The notes: generated by a model not told the origin, from the sequence alone. A DNA stretch of 64,000 nt from Bosea sp. 29B (GCF_902506165.1 NZ_LR733817.1:5642183-5706182); one strand, 5' to 3'; counted from the stretch's first letter, positions 17,291 through 26,358 are shown. Numbers and translations: made by a program.

Positions 17291-17838
17291 GCCGTCTCTC
17301 CGCCCTCGGCCTCGGCAGCCTTGGCTTTGCGCTTGCGGGCGGGTTTGGCAGGCAGCTCTTCAGCCGCGATCTCGGCCGGCACGGCCGGCTCTTCGGTCGC
17401 GACGGTCTTGCGGCGGCGCTTGGGCTTTTCTTCCGGCGCGGGCTCGGCGACGGTTGCGGGCTCGATGCTGACAGGCGCCGGCAACTCGGGAGCCGGCAAC
17501 GCGGCGAGCGTCGCCTCGGCCTCCTGCATCGCCTTGTCGTCGGCAGCAGCCGGCTTCGAGGCGTCGGTGGCGCCGAAATCCTTCATCGGGTCGATCGGAT
17601 CGAAATTGGTCGAGGCCTGAATCGAATTGCCGATGTCGTCGACCTGCTTCTTCAGGTCGGTCAGCTCGGCCTCGCGCATGGCGTCGTTGAACTGGCCCTG
17701 GAATTCGGCCGCCATCCGCCGAATCTTGCCGATCGCCTGCCCGGCCGTGCGCAACGCGCCGGGCAGTTCCTTGGGGCCGATCACGACGAGCGCGACGCCC
17801 CCGATCAGCAGCATTTCGCTCCAGGCGATGTCGAACAT
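17287..17838 (-). CDS. tatB: Sec-independent protein translocase TatB
   Basis: TatB has one N-terminal membrane helix and an amphipathic helix and forms the receptor complex with TatC. The opening [34 protein letters not shown] carries the diagnostic Glu8 and the Gly-Pro-Lys-Glu-Leu-Pro hinge. The amphipathic stretch [20 protein letters not shown] follows. A long acidic, Pro/Ala-rich tail with a basic KRRRK patch brings it to 183 residues, typical for Rhizobiales. It overlaps tatC by 4 nt but is separated from tatA by 99 bp that contain two hairpins. Confidence 0.97.
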   Translation of the reverse strand: MFDIAWSEMLLIGGVALVVIGPKELPGALRTAGQAIGKIRRMAAEFQGQFNDAMREAELTDLKKQVDDIGNSIQASTNFDPIDPMKDFGATDASKPAAADDKAMQEAEATLAALPAPELPAPVSIEPATVAEPAPEEKPKRRRKTVATEEPAVPAEIAAEELPAKPARKRKAKAAEAEGGETA

Positions 17839-17867
17839 CGACGGCCGATCCTCTGGAAATCCTGTAG

Positions 17868-17919
17868 GGCGCCTCAGGAGGCGCCGGAATCGGAGCCGAT
17901 CAGGGTTTCCCCGATCGGC
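17868..17919. promoter_or_regulatory. Two hairpins between tatA and tatB
   Basis: GGCGCCTC-AG-GAGGCGCC (17868-17885) and GCCGATC-N11-GATCGGC (17895-17919) are consecutive inverted repeats in the 99-bp tatA-tatB gap. Neither has a U-tract. They could protect the 3' end of a processed tatA mRNA or reduce read-through, since TatA is normally needed in excess over TatB and TatC. Confidence 0.55.
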
Positions 17920-17937
17920 AAGTCCGCTCCTACGAGA

Positions 17938-18177
17938 TCAGGCCTTGGTCTCGGCCTTGGCCGGCTGCGGGCTTGCGGTCTGGGCCGTCTGGTCGATCAC
18001 CTTGGGATCGGCCGGCTGCTGCGCCGCCGGCGGAGTCTCGTCCTCGGCCATGCCCTTCTTGAACGACTTGATGCCCTTGGCGACATCGCCCATCAGTTCG
18101 GACACCTTGCCGCGGCCGAACAGCAGCATGACGATGACGCCGACGACGATCCAGTGCCAGATGCTGACGCCACCCAT
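17938..18177 (-). CDS. tatA: Sec-independent protein translocase TatA
   Basis: This 79-residue protein is the pore-forming Tat subunit. The N-terminal helix ([37 protein letters not shown]) shows the canonical FGRGK hinge and amphipathic helix with the FKKG box, and a short acidic Gln/Pro-rich tail follows. It is first in tatABC and follows the interposed ABC ATPase gene by about 70 bp. In related genomes tatA usually follows scpB directly. Confidence 0.97.
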   Translation of the reverse strand: MGGVSIWHWIVVGVIVMLLFGRGKVSELMGDVAKGIKSFKKGMAEDETPPAAQQPADPKVIDQTAQTASPQPAKAETKA

Positions 18178-18246
18178 GGCGGTACTCCTCCGAATTTGAA
18201 CGCGCGGCCCCAGTTGTGCCGAGGGGCCAGATGCTTGTGCCGGAAA

Positions 18247-19359
18247 CTAGGTGTCCCCTACAGGGAACACAAGGACTTCGTCCATCGCAATGTCGATGCC
18301 GACATCCTCGCCCTCGGCGACCGAACCGCGCAGCGGCAGCCGCGCCACCAGAGGCTTGTCGAGGCCATCGACCGCAAGCTCGACATGGTCGACCTCGCCG
18401 AGGAAGCGCCGCGTCATCACCCGCCCCTGCAGGCAGAAGCCCTTCGGCACCAGCCGGATCGCTTGCGGACGAACGCCGACGATGGCCTGCGTTCCATCTG
18501 CCAGACCGGGCGCCGGGAACCGTCCGAGCGGGGTATCCACTGCGCCGTCCCGCGCAGCGGCCTCGATTTCGGTAAGATCGCAGAAAAATCGGGCGGCAAA
18601 GAGGCTTGCCGGCCGGCGATAGAGTTCTTCGGCGGTGCCGCTCTGGACGACCCGCCCCTGCTGCATCAGCACGATCCGGTCGGCGACGCGCATCGCATCC
18701 TCGGGATCATGGGTGACGATGATCGAGGTCGCGCCGATCTCCTGCAGCAGCGCCATCGTCTCGTCGCGCACCACATCGCGCAGGCGCCGGTCGAGATTGG
18801 AGAAGGGCTCGTCCATCAGCAGCACGCCGGGGCGCGGGGCCACAGCCCGCGCCAGCGCCACGCGCTGCTGCTCGCCGCCCGAAAGCATGTGTGGATAGGC
18901 CTCGGCGAGATCGGCGAGGCCGACGCGGGCGATAGCGCGCAGCGCCGTCGCATCGGCTTCGGCATTGCCATAGCCGCGCAGGCCGAAGCGGACGTTCTCG
19001 CGCACCGAAAGATGCGGAAAGAGCGCGTAATCCTGGAAGACCAGGCCGACCCCCCTCGCCTCCGGCTCGACGAAATTGCCAGGCGAAGAAACATCACGGC
19101 CCTCGAGCAGGACCCGCCCCGAACTGGGCCGCTCGACTCCGGCGGCAAGGCGCAGCAGCGTCGTCTTGCCGCAGCCGGAATGGCCGAGCAGCGCGACGAT
19201 CTCGCCGGGCGCGACGCTCAGCGAGACCTGGTCGAGCGCGGTCACCGCGCCGAATCGCTGGGTGACGCCATCGAAGCCGAGCGCCATCGGGATGGCGGCG
19301 CCGGCGGTGCCGCGCCGTCCCCACCCCAGCCAGCGCATCCTGCTTTCGGTTCGAGCCAA
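18247..19359 (-). CDS. ABC transporter ATP-binding protein (FbpC/PotA-like), TTG start
   Basis: This 370-residue ATPase shows Walker A GHSGCGKTT (about residues 59-67), the Q-loop VFQDYALFPHLS, signature LSGGEQQRVALARA, Walker B VLLMDEPFSNLD and the switch VTHDPEDA. The C-terminal third (about 260-370) is a TOBE-like domain (VGVRPQAIRLV). It resembles iron(III)/spermidine/molybdate-type importers. The start is probably TTG 19359, because AGGAG lies 7 nt upstream; an in-frame ATG at 19287 has no ribosome site. No permease or binding protein is adjacent. It sits between scpB and tatA, which are usually neighbours. Confidence 0.92.
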   Translation of the reverse strand: MARTESRMRWLGWGRRGTAGAAIPMALGFDGVTQRFGAVTALDQVSLSVAPGEIVALLGHSGCGKTTLLRLAAGVERPSSGRVLLEGRDVSSPGNFVEPEARGVGLVFQDYALFPHLSVRENVRFGLRGYGNAEADATALRAIARVGLADLAEAYPHMLSGGEQQRVALARAVAPRPGVLLMDEPFSNLDRRLRDVVRDETMALLQEIGATSIIVTHDPEDAMRVADRIVLMQQGRVVQSGTAEELYRRPASLFAARFFCDLTEIEAAARDGAVDTPLGRFPAPGLADGTQAIVGVRPQAIRLVPKGFCLQGRVMTRRFLGEVDHVELAVDGLDKPLVARLPLRGSVAEGEDVGIDIAMDEVLVFPVGDT

Positions 19360-19403
19360 ATCGTTCTCCTGCCAGCCCGCCGGGCTCGATCGCCTGCGCT
19401 GTG

Positions 19404-20090
19404 CTAGCTGGCGTCGCCGTCGTCAAGCGGTGTGAACAGGTCGCCGAGCGGATCCTCGTCATCGTGAAGGCCCGGATCGTCGTCGGGAACCGGCACGGTG
19501 AGATCCTTGGCGAGGCGCCCCTCGATGAAGCCGGCGCCCTTCAATTCCTCCAGCCCCGGCAGGTCGTCGATCCGGTCGAGCCCGAAATGGTCAAGGAAGG
19601 CGGGCGTCGTGCCGAAGGTCACCGGCCGCCCGGGCGAGCGCCGCCGGCCGCGCAGGCGCACCCAGCCCGCTTCGAGCAGGATATCGAGCGTGCCCTTGGC
19701 GGTGGCGACGCCGCGGATCTCCTCGATCTCGGCCCGCGTCACCGGCTGATGGTAGGCGATGATGGCGAGCGTCTCCAGCGCGGCGCGCGAGAGCTTGCGC
19801 GGCGCCTCGGCCTCGGGCGCCAGCAGATAGGCGAGATCGGGCGCGGTACGGAAGGCATAGCCGCCGGCAATGCGATGCAGCGTCACCCCGCGCAGCGCAT
19901 AGGTCTGCTGCAGCTCGGCGATCACCCGCTCGATCGGCACATTGGCCGGCACCGATTTCGCGAGATCCTGCGCCGAGAGCGGCTGCACCGAGGCGAACAG
20001 CAAGGCCTCGACGATGCGGCAGGCGCGCGCCAGCGCCTCGTCGGCATCCCAGTCCTCCTCGTCCTCGCGTTCGGCTTCAGCCACGGCCAT
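19404..20090 (-). CDS. scpB: Segregation and condensation protein B
   Basis: ScpB (228 residues from ATG 20090) dimerises and binds ScpA and SMC in the condensin complex that compacts chromosomes. It shows the typical winged-helix start ARACRIVEALLFASVQPLSAQDLAKSVP and the diagnostic second winged helix LSRAALETLAIIAYHQPVTRAEIEEIRGV, followed by GRPVTFGTT. An acidic tail (many Asp) ends the protein. It lies 7 nt after scpA. Confidence 0.97.
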   Translation of the reverse strand: MAVAEAEREDEEDWDADEALARACRIVEALLFASVQPLSAQDLAKSVPANVPIERVIAELQQTYALRGVTLHRIAGGYAFRTAPDLAYLLAPEAEAPRKLSRAALETLAIIAYHQPVTRAEIEEIRGVATAKGTLDILLEAGWVRLRGRRRSPGRPVTFGTTPAFLDHFGLDRIDDLPGLEELKGAGFIEGRLAKDLTVPVPDDDPGLHDDEDPLGDLFTPLDDGDAS

Positions 20091-20097
20091 CAGCGCC

Positions 20098-20934
20098 TCA
20101 CAGGCCGAGCGTCGGCGGCCGCGCCGAGCGGCGGCGGACATAGAGCGGCGAGAAGGCGCCGTCCTGGCGCAGGTCGAGCAGGCCCTCGCGCACCATCTCC
20201 AGCATGGCCGAGAGCGAGGAGGCCCGGACCGTCGCGGTCATCGTTTCGACAGGCAAGCCATGGCTGCTCATGTAGCGGGTGAGATAGCCGTCGATCGCGG
20301 TCCACTCGCCGGCCTCGCCGACCAGCCGCGCCAGCGCCTCGCGCGCCTCGACCAGCGACAGCACCTGGCGATGGCCGACGCTCATCGGCTGGCGGATGCG
20401 CTTCTGGCGCTGCTGCGCATAGGCTGCGAGCAGGTCGTAAAGTTCCGCCTCCCAAATGGGCCGCCCCTCGGCAGCGATTACCTCCGGCGCACCGCGGGCG
20501 AAGACGTCGCGGCCGAGCCGTTCGCGGGTGGCGAGCCGCTGCGCCGCCGCGCGGATCGTCTCCAGCCGCTTCAGGCGCAGCGCCAGCGCGGTCGCAAGAT
20601 CGGCCGCACTCGGCTCCTCGCCTTTGGGCGGCTCCGGCAGCAGCATGCGGGATTTCAGATAGGCGAGCCACGCCGCCATCACGAGATAGTCGGCGGCGAG
20701 CTCGAGCCGCAGCGCCCGCGCCGACTCGATGAAGGAGAGGTACTGCTCGGCCAGCGCCAAGATCGAGATGCGGGCGAGATCGACCTTCTGGCGGCGGGCG
20801 AGATCGAGCAGCAGGTCGAGCGGCCCTTCATAGCCGTTGACGTCGATCACGAACGAGGGTTCGCCGGACGCGCGTTCCGGCGTGCCGTCCTCCTGGAATG
20901 GCAGCTCAGCGGCCATCGATGGCCAATTCCCCAT
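20098..20934 (-). CDS. scpA: Segregation and condensation protein A
   Basis: ScpA is the kleisin subunit that bridges SMC heads. The N-terminal kleisin helix is FVIDVNGYEGPLDLLLDLARRQKVDLARI (about residues 28-56), followed by LAEQYLSFIE. MAAWLAYLKSRMLLP is the conserved second helix. The C-terminal winged helix contains ASSLSAMLEMVREGLLDLRQDGAF. Length 278 is normal for alphaproteobacteria. It lies 49 bp after nagZ and 7 nt before scpB on the same strand. Confidence 0.97.
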   Translation of the reverse strand: MGNWPSMAAELPFQEDGTPERASGEPSFVIDVNGYEGPLDLLLDLARRQKVDLARISILALAEQYLSFIESARALRLELAADYLVMAAWLAYLKSRMLLPEPPKGEEPSAADLATALALRLKRLETIRAAAQRLATRERLGRDVFARGAPEVIAAEGRPIWEAELYDLLAAYAQQRQKRIRQPMSVGHRQVLSLVEAREALARLVGEAGEWTAIDGYLTRYMSSHGLPVETMTATVRASSLSAMLEMVREGLLDLRQDGAFSPLYVRRRSARPPTLGL

Positions 20935-20983
20935 GTCCTGCCACGCTCGTCGGGCGCGGCCTCAGCCCGGGGAGAGAATCGGC

Positions 20984-21997
20984 CTAACCGCCGCTCAAAG
21001 CAAGGGCGCTGGCAAGCTGGGCGCGGGTGCTGTCCACATCGAGCGGCTCGGGCTCGTGCCGAATGCGCGCCAGCGCCATCGCGGCGCGCCGGCCGCGCTG
21101 GCCGCTCATCTCCGGAACGGCGCCGACGACCGCGACCATCTCATCCATGATGCCATGGCAGTGCAGCACCACGTCGACCCCGGCCCGGATCGCCGCCTTC
21201 GCCTTGTCCTCGAACGAGCCCGACAGCGCCTTCATCGAGATGTCGTCGGTCATGATCAAACCGTCATAGCCGAGTTCACCGCGCATGATCTCTTGGACGA
21301 TCTTGCGCGAGATCGTCGCCGGCCGGCGCTTGTCGAGCGCGGTGAAGACGACATGCGCCGTCATCGCCAGCGGCATGTCGGCGAGATGCCGGAACGGCCG
21401 GAAATCATGGGCGCGCAATTCGTCGAGGCTGGCCTCGACCACCGGCAGATCGTGATGGCTGTCGGCCTTGGCCCGGCCATGGCCGGGCATGTGCTTGATC
21501 ACCGGCAGCACGCCGCCGGCCATGAGCCCCTCGGCGGCCGCGCGACCGAGCGTCGCCACCATGGCGGGATCGCGGGCATAGGCGCGGTTGCCGATCACGT
21601 CATGGCTGCCGGCGACGGGAACGTCGAGCACCGGCAGGCAGTCGACATCGATGCCGGCGCTTTTGAGGTCATGCGCCATCAGCCGCGCCGAAAGTCGGAC
21701 GATTTCGCGCTGCTGCACGGGATCGTTGATGGCGAGGAAGGCCAGCGCCGGCGGATAGGGCGGCCAGTGCGGCGGCCCCATGCGCTGCACTCGCCCGCCC
21801 TCCTGGTCGATCAGGATCGGCGCCTGCCAGCCGACGCAATCGCGCATCTCAGCCGTCAACGCAGCCACTTGCGCCGGATCCTGCGTATTGCGCTTGAACA
21901 GGATGAAGCCCCAGGGCCGGGCGTCGCGGAAGAATGCCCGCTCGTCGGGGGTGAGGCTCGTGCCGAGGCAGCCGGCGATGAAGGCGCGCGAGGTCAT
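20984..21997 (-). CDS. nagZ: Beta-N-acetylhexosaminidase NagZ
   Basis: NagZ (337 residues) is a cytoplasmic GH3 enzyme that removes GlcNAc from anhydro-muropeptides during cell-wall recycling. Diagnostic segments are ILIDQEGGRVQR (substrate binding), VIKHMPGHG followed by DSHHDLP (catalytic His/Asp loop) and the nucleophile Asp in IMTDDISMKAL. The position before scpA is the conserved alphaproteobacterial arrangement. No signal peptide is present. The upstream intergenic region carries one copy of the type A compound palindrome. Confidence 0.97.
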   Translation of the reverse strand: MTSRAFIAGCLGTSLTPDERAFFRDARPWGFILFKRNTQDPAQVAALTAEMRDCVGWQAPILIDQEGGRVQRMGPPHWPPYPPALAFLAINDPVQQREIVRLSARLMAHDLKSAGIDVDCLPVLDVPVAGSHDVIGNRAYARDPAMVATLGRAAAEGLMAGGVLPVIKHMPGHGRAKADSHHDLPVVEASLDELRAHDFRPFRHLADMPLAMTAHVVFTALDKRRPATISRKIVQEIMRGELGYDGLIMTDDISMKALSGSFEDKAKAAIRAGVDVVLHCHGIMDEMVAVVGAVPEMSGQRGRRAAMALARIRHEPEPLDVDSTRAQLASALALSGG

Positions 21998-22065
21998 GGC
22001 GCCGTTATCGCCGATTCGCTGGCGATGGGCATTGCTTACCCGTCATTGCGGGCGGCGCTCTCCCC

Positions 22066-22158
22066 GTCATGGTCGGGCTTGTCCCGACCATCCACGTCTT
22101 TTCGCTCCTGAAATGCGGTGTTCAAGACGTGGATGCTCGCCACAAGGGCGAGCATGAC
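22066..22158 (-). repeat. Type A compound palindrome, copy 1 (inverted orientation)
   Basis: This 93-bp element lies between nagZ and the TRAP-type binding-protein gene. Its organisation is hairpin GGTCGGG...CCCGACC, the inner arm ATCCACGTCTT, a spacer, the inner arm AAGACGTGGAT, and hairpin GCTCGCC...GGCGAGC, with GTCAT/ATGAC at the ends. The two other copies (41133-41223 and 52742-52832) match its reverse complement almost throughout. Confidence 0.85.
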
Positions 22159-22202
22159 GAACTGGATTAGCGCCCGGCAGCGAACACCGGGCTACGCTGC
22201 AA

Positions 22203-23294
22203 TCACCGCAGCGACTGCGACGCCTGCGCGTTGAACGCGTCGAACGGCAGTTCGGCGACGCGGAACCAGAGCTGCTCCTTCTTCCAGTACGGCAGGAAGG
22301 AATCCCACATCGTCTTGAAGTTCGGGTTCTTCGCCGCCTGGTCCGCATAGAGCGCGAAGGCTTCCTTGAAGGCAGCCTGCATCACGTCCTGCGGGAAGGG
22401 GCGCAGTTCGGCGCCGGCGGCGATCAGGCGCAGCAGCGCGTCCGGATTGCCGTGGTCGTATTTGGCCATGCAGAGCGCGTTCGCTTCGGCGCAGGCCGCC
22501 TCGACGATGGCGCGATAATGCGCCGGCAACCCGGCCCACTTCTCACTGTTGGCGATGAAGCTGACATTGGCGCAGCCTTCCCAGAACCCTGGGTAGTAAT
22601 AGTACTTCGCCACCTTCACGAAGCCGAGCTTCTCGTCGTCATAGGGGCCGGAGAACTCGGCCGCGTCGATCGTGCCGCGCTCCAGCGCCGGATAGATGTC
22701 GCCGCCGCCGAGCGTCTGCGGGACAACGCCGAGCTTGGCCATGATCTGGCCGCCGAGACCGGCGATGCGGAACTTGAGGCCCTGGAGATCGGCGACGCTC
22801 TTGATCTCCTTGCGGAACCAGCCGCCCATCTGGGCGCCGGTGTTGCCCGAGGGGATGGTGTGCACGCCGAACTTCTTCATCAGCTCGCGGCAGAGCTCGA
22901 TCCCGCCGCCGGCATAGAGCCAGGCGTTCTGCTGGCGCATATTGAGGCCGAAGGGCAGCGAGGTCTCGAAGGCGAAGGCGGTGTCCTTGCCGATATAGAA
23001 GCTCGCCAGCGTGTGGCTGCACTCGACAGTGCCGTTCTGGACGGCATCGAGCGCCTGCAGCGCTGGCACGATCTCGCCGGCGGCGAAGGTCTGGATCTGG
23101 AAATTGCCGTCGGTCGCCTCGGCGACGCGCTTGGCGACCTGGGTCGAGATGCCGAACAGCGTGTCGAGGCTCTTGGGATAGCTCGAGGTCAGGCGCCAAT
23201 TGATCTTCGGATTGGTCTGCGCGATCGCCGGTGCGGCGATCGTCGCGGCGGCGGCCCCGGCGGCGGTCGTCTTGAGGAGCTTGCGGCGGTCCAT
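22203..23294 (-). CDS. TRAP transporter substrate-binding protein, TakP/DctP type
   Basis: This 363-residue periplasmic binding protein belongs to the TRAP DctP family. The signal peptide (MDRRKLLKTTAAGAAAATIAAPAIAQ) starts at ATG 23294 behind AGAGGAA. Family landmarks resemble the alpha-keto-acid binder TakP: WRLTSSYPKSLDTLFG, FYIGKDTAFAFETSLPFGLN, NTGAQMGGWFRKEI, LKFRIAGLGGQIMAKLG (with the ligand-binding Arg) and AAEFSGPYDDEKLGF. No DctQ or DctM membrane subunits are nearby, so it must pair with a distant transporter. With the adjacent arginase-family gene it separates nagZ from the SPOR gene, genes that are usually neighbours. A 2-oxoacid ligand is inference. Confidence 0.93.
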   Translation of the reverse strand: MDRRKLLKTTAAGAAAATIAAPAIAQTNPKINWRLTSSYPKSLDTLFGISTQVAKRVAEATDGNFQIQTFAAGEIVPALQALDAVQNGTVECSHTLASFYIGKDTAFAFETSLPFGLNMRQQNAWLYAGGGIELCRELMKKFGVHTIPSGNTGAQMGGWFRKEIKSVADLQGLKFRIAGLGGQIMAKLGVVPQTLGGGDIYPALERGTIDAAEFSGPYDDEKLGFVKVAKYYYYPGFWEGCANVSFIANSEKWAGLPAHYRAIVEAACAEANALCMAKYDHGNPDALLRLIAAGAELRPFPQDVMQAAFKEAFALYADQAAKNPNFKTMWDSFLPYWKKEQLWFRVAELPFDAFNAQASQSLR

Positions 23295-23466
23295 GGTGGT
23301 TCCTCTCACTTGCAGGCCTTCCGCATTTTCAGACCGGATTAGGCCGCGGATTCGGGGCGAAGCTAGAGCACGCGCTGACCGTGCTCCAGCCACGGCGCCG
23401 CAACGCGCGCATGTCCGGATCGCGGGAGCAATCCGGGATTCCTGCACAGCGGCATGGGGATGTGGT

Positions 23467-24405
23467 TCAGCGCGCGGCGCTGCGGGCCAGCAGCCCGGCC
23501 CCGAGCATGGCCAGCCGGCAGACCGTGCGCGTGCCGAGGCCGTCGATATCGGCTTCCGGCACGAATTCGACGATGTTGAAGCCGATGATCGGCGCCCGCT
23601 CTGCCACGCCGTTCAGCAGCGTGACGACATCGCCGAAGGCAAGCCCGCCGGGCGTGCGGCCGAGAACGCCCGGCACGACGGCGGGGTCGAAGCCGTCGAC
23701 GTCGAAGCAGACCACCACCGGCCGTCCCGGCGGAACGGCCTCGATCGCCGGTGCCATCCCCTTCGCCCGCAGGATGCTCATATCGATCAATTGCGCTCCG
23801 GCCGCCCTTGCCTCCGCCACATCCGAGGGCCGGGCGCTGCCGGTGCCGCGGGCGCCGACCTGCACGATCGTCTTGACGCCGTCGAACTCCGAGGCGCGCC
23901 GCATCGTGCTCGACAGGCCGAAGCGCTCGCCCTCGACCTCCTCGCGCCAGTCGATATGGGCATCGACCTGCAGGATCGTGATCTCGCCGCGTGCCGCGAA
24001 GGCGCCGAGCGCCGGGATCTGGACACTGTCGTCGCCGCCGAGCAGGAGCGGCGCCGCACCGCGCGCCAGCAGCGTCGCATAGGTCTCCGCGATTCGCGCA
24101 CGGTTCCCGGGCAGGTCGGCCGGATCGAAGCCGAGATCGCCGCAATCGGCCAGCCGCCCTCCCGCCGGCAGCAGTGCCCCGCCAAGATCGAAATCGTAAT
24201 GCGTGAGCTTGGCGACCTGGGCCGCACTGGCGCGGCGGATGGCGGCCGGCGCCGATTCGCTATGGGCACGGCCGGAGCGATAGGGCGTCGCGGCCGGAAT
24301 GCCGATGACCGCGACGGCGCCATGCGGCACGGCTTCAGGCACCGAACTCTCGCAATCGAGGAAGCGTGGGTCGGCGGCGCGGCCGGGAATTGGATGGGGG
24401 GACAT
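23467..24405 (-). CDS. Arginase/agmatinase family ureohydrolase with altered metal motif
   Basis: This 312-residue protein has the arginase fold. Metal-binding motifs are QVDAHID (Asp148, His150, Asp152) and CFDVDGFDP (Asp235, Asp237). The first motif reads GGDDS at about residues 123-127, where the family normally has GGDHS, so a Mn-ligand His is replaced by Asp126. The active-site end IVEFVPEAD is present. The start is ATG 24405; further in-frame sequence upstream lacks family similarity. It may hydrolyse a guanidino compound or have drifted to another function. It lies between the SPOR gene and the TRAP binding protein on the same strand. Confidence 0.88.
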   Translation of the reverse strand: MSPHPIPGRAADPRFLDCESSVPEAVPHGAVAVIGIPAATPYRSGRAHSESAPAAIRRASAAQVAKLTHYDFDLGGALLPAGGRLADCGDLGFDPADLPGNRARIAETYATLLARGAAPLLLGGDDSVQIPALGAFAARGEITILQVDAHIDWREEVEGERFGLSSTMRRASEFDGVKTIVQVGARGTGSARPSDVAEARAAGAQLIDMSILRAKGMAPAIEAVPPGRPVVVCFDVDGFDPAVVPGVLGRTPGGLAFGDVVTLLNGVAERAPIIGFNIVEFVPEADIDGLGTRTVCRLAMLGAGLLARSAAR

Positions 24406-24469
24406 CTGGAAGCCTGCATCGCTGGAGATCCCGACCAGCCTGCCCCGCCGTCGAAGCCCCACGCAAGCA

Positions 24470-24500
24470 AAAGCCGGCCGCGACGATAGCGGCCGGCTTT
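24470..24500 (-). terminator. Rho-independent terminator after the SPOR gene
   Basis: A perfect 12-bp stem (AAAGCCGGCCGC / GCGGCCGGCTTT) with a 7-nt loop lies 43 bp beyond the SPOR-gene stop; the minus-strand stem end reads on as TTTTGCTT. It ends the argS-SPOR transcript before the arginase-family gene. Confidence 0.8.
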
Positions 24501-24542
24501 GGTTCTATCGGCGGCGGAACCCTCGGCTCCGCCCGCGCCTGC

Positions 24543-26171
24543 TCAGTTCTTGGCGATGAAGCACTGCCCGCCGGCAGCCTGCAACGCCGAGCACATCGAG
24601 CTCGCATCCTCGCGGGAGTACGGGCCGACGCGCAAGCGGTAGACCGTCTTGCCACCGGCGAGCTCGGTCTTGCGCACGATCGGGCTCTGGCCGTTGAGCT
24701 GGCCGGGATATTTGCGCTGTAGCGCCGCGAAGGTGGCGCGCGCCTCGGCCTCGCTGCCCGGCGCGCCGAGCTGCACGGCGAAGCCGCCATTCGGGTCGGC
24801 CCGCGGCGCGGTAGCAGCTGGCTCGGCCTGCTGCGGTGCGAGTGCGGCGGTGCGGGTGTTGGCCAGGGGCGTCTGGGCAGCCGGCGGAGCCGCCGGAGCG
24901 GCGGCGCGCTCCTGCGTCTTCGGCGCCGTGGCCGGCGTCGCGCTCGGCTGCTGCGGACGCGGGGCGGCCTGGGCGGTCTGGGCCGGGGTCGCCGAGGCCG
25001 GACGATTCGACGGAGCCGAGCCGGTCACGATGCCCTGTCCCGGGGCGCTCGACGCAGTGGCATTGGCCGGCGCCGGCGTGCCGTCGGGGCGGATCGCGAC
25101 GGTGCGGACCTTGCGCGGCTCGCCAAGCCCCGGCACGGCCGGGATCGGCACCAGGCCGGGCTCGGCGGAAGCAAGGCCAGCGCCGGCGGTGTCGGTCGGC
25201 GTGATCGCGCCGTTCGAGGCCTGCGTCGGGCGCGGCGCCATGGAGCGCGCCGCCTGCTGCACGTCGACGGGCTGTTCCTCGCGGCTGACCACCTTGGTCT
25301 TGTCGGCGCTGGCGTCGCCGCTGCGCTCATAGATCTGCTTGTTCTGGTTCGGGATCTCGGCGCCGCCCGGATTGACGGGGGCGACCTTGGACGGGCCGGT
25401 ATCGGCCGCGATCACCGGCGGCTGGCCGTTGACGCCAGCCGGCTTGCCATTGCGGAAGACCATGGCGGCACCGACGCCGCCAACCGCGACGATGACCAGC
25501 GCCGCCGCCGTCAGCATGCCCTTGCGCGACCGCGAGCGCCGGAAGTCGCGATGCTCGTCCTCGGCATCCTGATGCTGCGCGTCATAGTCCGGCGCAGCCT
25601 GATGATAGTCGGGTGCAGGCTGGGGAGCATAGGCCTGCGCCTGCACATGGCTGTGCCCGGCAGCCTCGTCGAGATCGCGCGGCTGCTCGGGAACATAGGC
25701 GTGTGGCCCGTCCTGCATCGCATAGGGTTGCGCGCGCACCGGGAGCGGCTCCGGCTCGTCATAATCATGCGCCGGCGCGGCGGGTGCCTGCGCAACAGGC
25801 TGCGGCGTGGTCCGCACCGGCTCGGTCCGGCGCAGCAGCGCTTCGAACTCGTCGAGCGCACCGCGCACATCGGCCGGCGGCGAGATCGGCTGCACCGGCG
25901 GCGTCGCGACCAGCGTCGGCTGGAAACTGGGCTCGGTCCGATTGCCGGACCAGGAGGCGGGCTGCGGCGCAGCCGGGGCCGCGGGACGCGCCTGCTCGGC
26001 GGGGCGGCCGGCGAAGAGCTCCTTCAACGGATCGTCCTGGCCGACGAGACGGGTCAGCTCCATCAGCGGATCGGAGGCAGCGCCCGCCTTCTGCGGCTGG
26101 GCCGCTCCACGCAGCTGGCGCTCGAGGTCGTCGAGATCGAGGGCGAAACGGTTTCTAGCTGGCTCGCTCAT
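24543..26171 (-). CDS. SPOR domain-containing protein
   Basis: This 542-residue membrane-anchored peptidoglycan-binding protein begins with a Pro/Gln/Ala-rich cytoplasmic region (about 1-200), then basic RRSRSRKG and a single transmembrane helix (LTAAALVIVAVGGVGAAMVF). A long Ala/Pro/Thr-rich periplasmic linker follows. The C-terminal SPOR domain (about 460-542) starts GGFAVQLGAPGSEAEARATFAALQRKYPG and ends GGQCFIAKN. SPOR domains bind denuded glycan strands at division septa. The gene lies between argS and nagZ, the standard alphaproteobacterial position. The start is ATG 26171; an ATG 12 nt upstream is also in frame. Confidence 0.94.
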   Translation of the reverse strand: MSEPARNRFALDLDDLERQLRGAAQPQKAGAASDPLMELTRLVGQDDPLKELFAGRPAEQARPAAPAAPQPASWSGNRTEPSFQPTLVATPPVQPISPPADVRGALDEFEALLRRTEPVRTTPQPVAQAPAAPAHDYDEPEPLPVRAQPYAMQDGPHAYVPEQPRDLDEAAGHSHVQAQAYAPQPAPDYHQAAPDYDAQHQDAEDEHRDFRRSRSRKGMLTAAALVIVAVGGVGAAMVFRNGKPAGVNGQPPVIAADTGPSKVAPVNPGGAEIPNQNKQIYERSGDASADKTKVVSREEQPVDVQQAARSMAPRPTQASNGAITPTDTAGAGLASAEPGLVPIPAVPGLGEPRKVRTVAIRPDGTPAPANATASSAPGQGIVTGSAPSNRPASATPAQTAQAAPRPQQPSATPATAPKTQERAAAPAAPPAAQTPLANTRTAALAPQQAEPAATAPRADPNGGFAVQLGAPGSEAEARATFAALQRKYPGQLNGQSPIVRKTELAGGKTVYRLRVGPYSREDASSMCSALQAAGGQCFIAKN

Positions 26172-26358
26172 GACATGATCCATTCCAGCGCATGCCGCCA
26201 TCCATCAAAGGATGCCGCCACAGCGCGGTCAATCTGACGAAAGCCCAGCCGACCCGCCTTTCGGCATATCGGCCAACACCGCCTTCGTATCGGACCCGGC
26301 GGGCGCTGGCCGGATCATCCTGATCCGCAAAGCACCCGATGCGCCGGGATGGACCCCG

